From Clostridia bacterium (GTDB lineage: Bacteria; Bacillota; Clostridia; Oscillospirales; Acutalibacteraceae): 64,000 nucleotides of DNA. Where the stretch lies: contig JAFODS010000029.1 in NCBI GenBank assembly GCA_017380575.1, forward strand, positions 1-64,000. The letters are read 5' to 3'. Below are positions 58,659-64,000 of the stretch, one piece after another. A model generated the notes under the pieces. That model searched no databases. It saw only the letters and a program-made list of their open reading frames with translations, and was not told the DNA's origin. A program made the position numbers and the translations under genes. The stretch's first letter is position 1, and every line of letters starts with the position of its first letter.

Positions 58659-59147
58659 TTAATCGATTTCACTTTTCAAAGTCGGTTTATGAACGGATTC
58701 TGAATTTTCTTGTTTAATAATATAAGTAATCCCTAACGAGTTATGTACTGAGTATATTTTCCAACTGTTTTTATTAAAACTGTTAGTGGATTCTTTCAAT
58801 AACGATTCAATGTTTTCTGCTTTTTCTCCGACAATTGTCGAACTGATTGCAGAAAAAATTCTGCAATTTTCCGGATTATTTATATCAAAAGACGAAAGTG
58901 TACATTGAATTATTTCTCCGTTTTTGTTACAATAAAAGGACAGTATGTTTTTATCGTCTGTTATTTTGTGGTAGATTATATTCTCACTTTTCTCGATTAT
59001 AAAATCACTTATATTGAGATTATATTGATATGAAGAATTAAGAGCTTTAATAATTTCATGAATATTTTTTTCTGAATGTGATTGACAGGCTGTTAATGAT
59101 ATCACAATAGTAATTGTTGCAAGTGCAGCTATTAATTTTTTAAACAT
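58659..59147 (-). CDS. Small lipoprotein of unknown function
   Basis: A 162-residue lipoprotein. The lipobox LTAC is at about residues 18-21, preceded by a clear hydrophobic signal. The mature part is Ser/Asn-rich and mixed alpha/beta without a recognised motif. GGTGAT precedes the ATG. It is divergent from the MacA-like gene and convergent with the lipoprotein to its left. The family is not recognised. Confidence 0.7.
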   Translation of the reverse strand: MFKKLIAALATITIVISLTACQSHSEKNIHEIIKALNSSYQYNLNISDFIIEKSENIIYHKITDDKNILSFYCNKNGEIIQCTLSSFDINNPENCRIFSAISSTIVGEKAENIESLLKESTNSFNKNSWKIYSVHNSLGITYIIKQENSESVHKPTLKSEID

Positions 59148-59212
59148 ATTATCACCACCGATTTTTAATATATATTCATAATAATAAATTTTATCACGGA
59201 AGAGGTTGCATT

Positions 59213-60778
59213 ATGGAAAAGAAAAAGCTTAGCAAAAAAACTAAAAAAATAATAGTTTCACTTGTGCTTGTAGTCGCAATTGTTGCAGGTGTATGTGCGG
59301 TGGTTTTTAAACCTGAAGAAAAGTTAAAGGTTGAAACCGTTAATGCTTCAGTTCAGACTATAAGTGAAACACTTGACACTTCCGGAACAGTTTCGACTGT
59401 TTCACAGGATGCTTTCAGCTTGCCTTCGGGTGTTAAGATTGAACAGCTTAACGTCAAAGAGGGCGATATGGTTGAGGCGGGCGACATCATTGCAACCTTT
59501 GACTTGACATCTCTTGACGAGTCACTTAAAGATAAAAAAAGTGCTTATAATAAGGCTGAATCAGCATATAAAACTGCACAGCAGACTGCAGTTCAGTCTA
59601 AATCGAAAGTTTCAGAGGTTAAAAAACAGATTGCGGAGCTTGAAAGTGAAGTTGAGCGTCTTAGCAACAAAGCAGAAACTAATTCGGATAAAAACAAACC
59701 GTCTGCAAACACTTCTGCTGTGTCCGATTCAATGACCGAACGCTTTATTAAGGTTGCCAAGCTTTTTGGTGCTGACTACAGTAAGGACGAAGCTAAAGAA
59801 ATTCTTTCAGGTTTTATTGGTTCGGGAAGCAGCACGAACGAAGTTTCTTCTTTCCTTGATAATCTCGGTATAATCGGTGCAAATAACGGTTCGTTTGATT
59901 TTTCTTCTTTAAGCGGGATGACTGAATCTTCTGAATTAATGTCAGCAGAAATGAGTCTTATTCAGCTCAAAGCTCAGCTTGCTACGCTTGAATTACAGTC
60001 GGATGAGTCTTATGTTGCAACATTCAAAACAGTTGCTGACAAGACAAAGGAAGCATATCTTCTGGCAAAAACACAGATTGATTCGATGAGAAACGGTTGG
60101 ATTGCTAAAGATAAAGGTATTGTTGCTGAAGTCAATATCAGCGAAAACGGTGTGTCGAATAACAACTCGATGAACAGCTCTGTTGATATAAGTGCGGTTC
60201 TTAGTGCTGTAACTTCAGGTGCTGATGTAACATCTATGCTTTCGTCTTTCCTCGGTCAGGGTCAGGTTGCTGTAAGAGTTTTATATTATCCGCTCGTTGC
60301 AGATGTTTCTTTGAGTAAGTATGATGTTCTTGACGTTTCACTTAATCAGGATGTAATTATTAAGCCTGCAAGCGGTAACGAATTAAAGGGTAAGGTCTCT
60401 TATATCAGTGCTGTTGCAACTTCTTCAAACGGACTTGATATCGGTGCAATTATGGGCAGTGCTTCAGCATCAAGTACTATTCCTGCTCAGGTTACAATTG
60501 AAAATGCGGACAGATCGGTTATCGTAGGTGTTGATGTTCAGGTGTCAATTGTCACTCAGACAATCGAAAACGCTGTTGTTGTGCCTGTTGAAGTAATCTG
60601 CATTGACGGTGAAGAAGTGTTTGTTTACGTGCTTGAGGACGGTAAAGCAGTAAAACGAGACGTTGAACTCGGTATTTCAAGTGATACTCATTATCAGATA
60701 CTTTCCGGTATAACTAATGATGATATTCTTATTAAGAACACTTTTGGCCTTGAAGAAGGAGTCAGCGTTGAAAGCTGA
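59213..60778 (+). CDS. HlyD/MacA-like membrane fusion (adaptor) protein
   Basis: A 521-residue adaptor. TM at about residues 12-30, a biotinyl-lipoyl-like half (KEGDMVEAGDIIATFD) at about 80, a long coiled coil (about 100-155 and 245-290), a second lipoyl half (GIVAEVNISENG) and a beta-barrel (DVQVSIVTQTI, VVVPVEVI). A Ser/Asn-rich insert of about 90 residues splits the helical hairpin. It is followed 18 bases later by a MacB-like permease; together they form an export or lipoprotein-handling ABC system. Confidence 0.88.
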   Translation: MEKKKLSKKTKKIIVSLVLVVAIVAGVCAVVFKPEEKLKVETVNASVQTISETLDTSGTVSTVSQDAFSLPSGVKIEQLNVKEGDMVEAGDIIATFDLTSLDESLKDKKSAYNKAESAYKTAQQTAVQSKSKVSEVKKQIAELESEVERLSNKAETNSDKNKPSANTSAVSDSMTERFIKVAKLFGADYSKDEAKEILSGFIGSGSSTNEVSSFLDNLGIIGANNGSFDFSSLSGMTESSELMSAEMSLIQLKAQLATLELQSDESYVATFKTVADKTKEAYLLAKTQIDSMRNGWIAKDKGIVAEVNISENGVSNNNSMNSSVDISAVLSAVTSGADVTSMLSSFLGQGQVAVRVLYYPLVADVSLSKYDVLDVSLNQDVIIKPASGNELKGKVSYISAVATSSNGLDIGAIMGSASASSTIPAQVTIENADRSVIVGVDVQVSIVTQTIENAVVVPVEVICIDGEEVFVYVLEDGKAVKRDVELGISSDTHYQILSGITNDDILIKNTFGLEEGVSVES

Positions 60779-60796
60779 TAAGCGGAGGTAAATATT

Positions 60797-62038
60797 GTGG
60801 ATATCAGAGAAAACATACGAATAGCTGTTTTCAGTATCAAGACTAATATGATGCGCTCTCTGCTTACAATGTTAGGCATAATAATCGGTGTTGCTTCTGT
60901 TATTGCAATCATTACCGTCGGTGACGGAGGACGTGACTATATTGTCGGTATGATTGAGGATATGGGCTCAAATGCGATTCAGATTGTGGTTAATGCTACT
61001 AAAGCTGAGTCTTCGCATTACCTTACAGAAGCTGATGTTAATGCAGTACGCAGACTTGATAACGTCAAATACTGTTCGCCGTACGAATATTCCTTCGGGC
61101 AGGTTGACACTAAAGACTATAACAGTTTTGCATTTACGATTGCCGGAAATGAAGACGTTTTCCGAATTAATGAAATTGCAACAAAGTATGGTCGTGCTTG
61201 GACAAAAACAGAGTATGAAGAAGGAAAGTTCGTTTGCGTTCTTAGCACACTTACAGCTAAGGATGCATTTGGCAGAGAAAATTGCGTTGGTGAAACAATC
61301 AACTATACCGTAAATGAAAAAACGATACCTTTGAAAGTTATCGGTATCGTGGATATGGCTGATATGATGCAGCTTTCTGAAGATCAGGCTTCGTCGATGG
61401 ATATGACACAGATGATGGGCGGAGTCAGTATGGGAATGATAGGCATTCCTGCAAGTCTTAATGCACAGCTTAACAACAGGGTTGATCAGTACTCACAGAT
61501 CTTTTTTATAACAGAGGATGGTGCCGATTTACAGAATGTCGGTGAATCTGCTTTGAATGTTATTAAAACACGACACGGTAGTTTTGATGATTCTATTTAC
61601 ACATTGAGCATTATGGCTATGTATATTGATTTGCTTGATTCTGTAATAAACATATTTACAACATTTATTGCGGCAGTAAGTGCGATTTCACTTATAGTCG
61701 GTGGTATAGGTGTTATGAATATTATGCTCGTTTCCGTAACTGAACGAACACGTGAAATCGGTATACGTAAAGCTCTCGGTGCAAGGACATCGACAATTAT
61801 GTTCCAGTTTCTTACCGAATCTGTCATATTATGTCTGATTGGCGGATTTATCGGCTTGGTTCTTGGTGTTTCGGTAGCTCTTGGGGTAGCGGGAATATTA
61901 GATATTCCTATTGCTGTTAAGGCTTCTACTGTTGCTATAGCGGTTGGTTTCTCAAGTGCAATCGGTATTTTCTTCGGAATTTATCCTGCAAAACGTGCTG
62001 CACAGCTTACACCTATTGAAGCTTTGAGAAGAGAATAA
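60797..62038 (+). CDS. MacB-like (FtsX-domain) ABC transporter permease
   Basis: A 413-residue permease. An N-terminal TM (about 20-42, TMLGIIIGVASVIAI) is followed by a MacB periplasmic core domain (about 45-270) and three C-terminal FtsX TM helices (VGGIGVMNIMLVSVTERTRE, ALGART). The start is GTG 60797, behind CGGAGG. The usual ATPase gene is missing between or beside the two genes in this window, so the ATPase must come from elsewhere. Confidence 0.9.
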   Translation: MDIRENIRIAVFSIKTNMMRSLLTMLGIIIGVASVIAIITVGDGGRDYIVGMIEDMGSNAIQIVVNATKAESSHYLTEADVNAVRRLDNVKYCSPYEYSFGQVDTKDYNSFAFTIAGNEDVFRINEIATKYGRAWTKTEYEEGKFVCVLSTLTAKDAFGRENCVGETINYTVNEKTIPLKVIGIVDMADMMQLSEDQASSMDMTQMMGGVSMGMIGIPASLNAQLNNRVDQYSQIFFITEDGADLQNVGESALNVIKTRHGSFDDSIYTLSIMAMYIDLLDSVINIFTTFIAAVSAISLIVGGIGVMNIMLVSVTERTREIGIRKALGARTSTIMFQFLTESVILCLIGGFIGLVLGVSVALGVAGILDIPIAVKASTVAIAVGFSSAIGIFFGIYPAKRAAQLTPIEALRRE

Positions 62039-62044
62039 ATGATT

Positions 62045-62073
62045 AAGAGGAGGTTAAACCTCCTCTTTTTTTA
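62045..62073. terminator. Terminator between the permease and glmS
   Basis: AAGAGGAGGT (62045-62054) pairs with ACCTCCTCTT (62058-62067) around TAA, with T tail. It serves the permease and, less clearly, glmS. Confidence 0.9.
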
Positions 62074-63867
62074 TTCCACTGTAACACTTTTAGCAAGGTT
62101 TTTTGGTTTGTCAATTTCACAGCCTTTAATAAGAGCTGTATTGTATGCCAAAAGCTGTAATGGTATGATTTCCAAAAGCGGATAATAAATCTCAATTGTT
62201 TCAGGTATTATGATATCGCCTGAAATTTTTTTGGTTACTACGGTTAATACTTCTGCACCTCTTGCTTTAGTTTCATTCACGTTACTTAACGTTTTTGAAC
62301 TCAGTCTGTCTGAACAACAAAGTGCTATTACAAGACTGTTTTTGTCAATCAGAGAAATTGTTCCGTGTTTAAGTTCACCTGCGGCATATGCTTCGCACGG
62401 AATATATGAAATTTCTTTAAGTTTCAGTGAAGCTTCCATAACGGTGCAGTATTCATAATTACGTCCGATGAAACAGATATATTCAGAATTCAGTATTTTC
62501 TCGGATAGTGTTTTATAGTCGATATTCTGATTGAGGATTGTTTCAATTTTTTCGGGAATACGTTTTAATTCGTCAATATATTTTACTGCTTCGATTTTTT
62601 TGAGTTCTCCGCTTATTACAGCCAGATATAAGACCAGTGAATAAATAGCGGCTAACTGAGCTGAATAAGCCTTAGTTGTTGCAACTGCTATTTCAGGACC
62701 TGCTTTAGTGAAAATGGTGTTTTTACTTTCTAACGAAATTGTACTGTTTTCTACATTGACGATTGAAATTACTTTTGCATTTTTTTCGTTTGCTATGCGC
62801 AAAGCAGCTAATGTATCGGCTGTTTCTCCGCTTTGGCTTATTATTACAATCAATGTGTTCTTATCAATGCAAGGGTTGCTGTACCTGAATTCTGATGCAA
62901 TTTCTGCTGTACTGTTTCTTTTGAAAAGTTCGGTGCAGACATATGCTCCTACCATACCTGCATGGTATGCAGAACCGCAGGCAACAAAATGCACATTGTT
63001 AATTTGTTTAATGTCGTTAGCGGACCATTTAAGACCTTTAAATCTGATTTTTCGCCCGTCAAAAATTTCACTTAAAGTTTTTCGGATCGAAGCAGGCTGT
63101 TCCATTATTTCTTTAAGCATAAAGTGTTCGTATCCGTCTTTATTAATGTTATTTTCGATGTTTTTAATTTTAATTTCACTTTTTTTAATTCTGCAACCGT
63201 CAGTATCATAAACTTTAAAACTGTCTTTTGTAAGCAGACCGATCTCTCCGTCATTAAGTCTAAAGATTCGTTTGCTTTTTTGTGTTAGTGCTGATATGTC
63301 GCTTGCAATATAGGCACTGTTTGAATCTGTGCCGACAAAGAGGGGACTTGACCGCTTTGCACATACTATTGTGTCGGGATAATCTTTACAAAGTATTGCC
63401 AAAGCATATGAGCCTTCCAATAATGGTAATGTAGCACTTACCGCACCCTTTAGATCCCCCTTGTAGTTTTCCTCAATTAAATGTGCAATTACCTCTGTAT
63501 CGGTCTCTGAGACGAAATTATAGCCCTTATCCATCAACTCTGTTTTGAGCTTTTCGTAATTTTCGATAATTCCGTTGTGAACAACTGCGAAAATACCGTT
63601 TTGACTCAGATGAGGGTGAGCATTAATTTCATCTGCACGACCGTGGGTTGCCCAGCGGTTATGCCCTATACCTATATTTGAATAAAGTTCTGATGTTTTT
63701 TCTTTCAGTTCTGCAGGGCTCCCGATACACTTTTTGCATATGATATCTTCGTATGAATAAACAGCGATTCCGGCTGAATCATATCCGCGGTATTCCAATG
63801 CTTCAAGTCCTGAAATAATTATTTCAGTTGCATTTTCCTCACCTATATAACCCATAATTCCACACAT
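62071..63867 (-). CDS. glmS: Glutamine-fructose-6-phosphate aminotransferase (isomerizing)
   Basis: A 598-residue enzyme making glucosamine-6-phosphate, the first step to UDP-GlcNAc. The N-terminal glutaminase has the Cys2 nucleophile (MCGIMGYIG), RWATHG and HNGIIENY. Two SIS sugar-binding domains follow (SQSGETADT; then GRNYEY), and the C-terminal KNLAKSVTVE is canonical. AGGTGG precedes the ATG. The leader is only about 30 bases, too short for a glmS ribozyme. Confidence 0.97.
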   Translation of the reverse strand: MCGIMGYIGEENATEIIISGLEALEYRGYDSAGIAVYSYEDIICKKCIGSPAELKEKTSELYSNIGIGHNRWATHGRADEINAHPHLSQNGIFAVVHNGIIENYEKLKTELMDKGYNFVSETDTEVIAHLIEENYKGDLKGAVSATLPLLEGSYALAILCKDYPDTIVCAKRSSPLFVGTDSNSAYIASDISALTQKSKRIFRLNDGEIGLLTKDSFKVYDTDGCRIKKSEIKIKNIENNINKDGYEHFMLKEIMEQPASIRKTLSEIFDGRKIRFKGLKWSANDIKQINNVHFVACGSAYHAGMVGAYVCTELFKRNSTAEIASEFRYSNPCIDKNTLIVIISQSGETADTLAALRIANEKNAKVISIVNVENSTISLESKNTIFTKAGPEIAVATTKAYSAQLAAIYSLVLYLAVISGELKKIEAVKYIDELKRIPEKIETILNQNIDYKTLSEKILNSEYICFIGRNYEYCTVMEASLKLKEISYIPCEAYAAGELKHGTISLIDKNSLVIALCCSDRLSSKTLSNVNETKARGAEVLTVVTKKISGDIIIPETIEIYYPLLEIIPLQLLAYNTALIKGCEIDKPKNLAKSVTVE

Positions 63868-63896
63868 AAAGCTACCACCTTTGATTTTATAAATAT

Positions 63897-63926
63897 ATTC
63901 TATGCGTGGAAAAATTTTTTATCCAA
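63897..63926 (-). promoter_or_regulatory. Probable glmS promoter
   Basis: Minus-strand TTGGAT (63921-63926), an 18-base spacer and TAGAAT (63897-63902). Confidence 0.55.
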
Positions 63927-63953
63927 AGAAAAAAGGACTGCATTGCAGTCCTT
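63926..63953 (-). terminator. Terminator of a minus-strand gene beyond the window
   Basis: AAGGACTGC (63933-63941) pairs with GCAGTCCTT (63945-63953). On the minus strand it is followed by a T run, so it ends a transcript coming from beyond base 64000. A minus-strand frame open at 63999 stops at 63958-63960, which could be that gene's end, but 13 codons are too few to judge. Confidence 0.8.
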
Positions 63954-64000
63954 AAAACTATTTATTCTGAAATACGAAATCCAAAAGCAGTGCGGCGTTA

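Noticed and set aside
63868-63932. glmS ribozyme
   Set aside because: The region before glmS is too short and holds only a promoter and the terminator of an upstream gene.
1-64000. tRNA, rRNA genes, CRISPR arrays, prophage or complete insertion sequences
   Set aside because: No cloverleaf, rRNA segment, regularly spaced repeat, transposase or phage gene was seen on either strand.

Overview
The window is a chromosomal stretch from a low-GC, endospore-forming Gram-positive anaerobe of the class Clostridia. The gene set and dense small-protein operons fit a gut Oscillospiraceae/Ruminococcus-like lineage. This rests on a complete spoIIIA operon, Gram-positive Shine-Dalgarno and SigA-type promoters, Firmicutes-style gene orders (nusB-xseA-xseB-ispA-dxs-tlyA-nadK-argR-recN; walJ-rlmH) and a TagGH/TagB-type wall-polymer export cluster. 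I see no rRNA, tRNA, CRISPR array, prophage or intact insertion sequence.

Layout. 1-9.1 kb: the end of gap, a WG-repeat/SH3 lipoprotein, an RsuA-like pseudouridine synthase, greA and lysS. LysS runs directly into a surface-polymer cluster: two GT2 glycosyltransferases, an ABC-2 permease and ATPase, and a CDP-glycerol phosphotransferase. 9.1-12.1 kb: murA, walJ and rlmH after an AT-rich 0.4-kb gap. 12.1-16.6 kb: a mostly minus-strand accessory block with CapA, a membrane protein, a TSCPD protein and three unrecognised small proteins, then a YfcE-type phosphoesterase and a DUF4830 protein. 16.6-22.3 kb: a DMT transporter, GDPD, HAD hydrolase, a B3/4-domain protein with IolB, and a preQ1-riboswitch-controlled queT-glycosyltransferase pair. 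22.4-28.7 kb: an XRE regulator, D-lactate dehydrogenase, a small SOS-box-controlled membrane protein, a metallophosphoesterase, a GH31 glycosidase and a repeat-bounded islet. 28.7-34.2 kb: a cysteine hydrolase-uvrB-uvrA operon behind a LexA-type box. 34-43.2 kb: a DivIVA-like coiled coil, nnr, a lipoprotein, an orphan mazF, an RluA-type synthase, the UPF0210/UPF0237 pair and YfhO. 43.4-48 kb: spoIIIAA-AH, with a frameshift at an A11 run in spoIIIAA. 48-57.5 kb: the nusB-to-recN housekeeping run, preceded by an attenuator-like leader. 57.5-64 kb: two lipoproteins, a MacA/MacB-like pair without an ATPase, and glmS.

Working together. Isoprenoid genes (ispA, dxs), murA, glmS, walJ and the TagGH-like cluster all feed cell-wall and surface-polymer synthesis. 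uvrBA, recN and xseAB cover DNA repair. Two near-identical GAACAAATGTTY sites, one before the uvrBA operon and one before an 88-residue single-TM basic protein, point to a LexA regulon with a candidate undescribed SOS effector. The other leads most worth checking are the nusB leader RNA, the A11 frameshift in spoIIIAA, and the inverted-repeat islet carrying a truncated peptide plus a four-TM protein.
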